From contig CAUYUJ010016703.1 of assembly GCA_963575745.1 (NCBI GenBank), positions 62,001-126,000 on the forward strand: a stretch of 64,000 nt of DNA. Reading direction: 5' to 3'. The stretch is from Prorocentrum cordatum (Eukaryota > Sar > Dinophyceae > Prorocentrales > Prorocentraceae). The notes beneath the pieces are model-generated. The model worked only from the letters and a program-made list of their open reading frames with translations. It did not search any database and had not been told where the DNA came from. The translations under genes and the position numbers were made by a program. Below, one piece after another: positions 63,840 through 64,000 of the stretch. Numbering within the stretch: the stretch's first letter is position 1; each line of letters begins with the position of its first letter.

Positions 63840-63918
63840 GGAGGAGGAGGAGGAGGAGGAGGAGGAGGAGGAGGAGGAGGAGGAGGAGGAGGAGGAGGAG
63901 GAGGAGGAGGAGGAGGAG
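63840..63918. repeat. (GGA)n array
   Basis: Uninterrupted GGA triplets near the right edge; 63919-64000 has no feature. Confidence 0.95.
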
Positions 63919-64000
63919 CCTGTCTGCGCTCCCTGGGGCCCCCCTCTCCCCCCCCGGTCCCTCGTGCCACGGCCGGACTTGGTGGGCAGGTTTGGTGGCT

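Overview
The window looks like nuclear DNA of a dinoflagellate. It is GC-rich with very low gene density. Long trinucleotide arrays alternate with retroelement debris. The copia-type remains match the dinoflagellate style. The one host gene I can assemble uses GA, GC and GT splice donors with AG|G acceptors, as reported for dinoflagellate introns. I cannot fix the genus, and I saw no relic spliced leader, rRNA or tRNA.

Layout. (1) 1-2680: no recognisable gene, a GGA array and an 11-bp-phased TCTTGGG array. (2) 2679-13560: a composite repeat family interrupted at 3703-12797 by a tyrosine-recombinase (YR) retrotransposon. It has split direct repeats in the order A1, B1, A2, B2, a cysteine-rich membrane ORF, a gag-like ORF, RT-RNase H and a YR whose catalytic Tyr is His. 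A block between RNase H and YR (about 7480-11080) is probably a nested insertion. (3) 13560-29450: microsatellites (a 1.6-kb ACT array, a 1.9-kb GGA/GAT array), several short inverted-repeat (MITE-like) families, and scattered unassigned coding-like segments. (4) 29450-37240: a nearly intact LINE with a zinc-finger/Gln-rich ORF1 and an ORF2 ordered RNase H, APE endonuclease, RT, Cys/His fingers. ORF2 is broken only at homopolymer runs. (5) 38446-50023: a decayed Ty1/copia element (gag, protease, integrase, RT, RNase H) followed by a C5-methyltransferase-like ORF. (6) 52740-58420: exons of a polo-like Ser/Thr kinase with large introns full of repeats. The gene probably continues past the right edge. 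(7) 58421-64000: probably intronic or intergenic, with GAT arrays and two long phased TCTTGGG arrays.

Two themes recur. Short motifs are spaced 10-11 bp apart in several unrelated repeat families. Trinucleotide or pyrimidine-rich arrays sit directly upstream of splice acceptors. Frameshifts at homopolymer runs may be real decay or sequencing error and cannot be told apart from one sequence.
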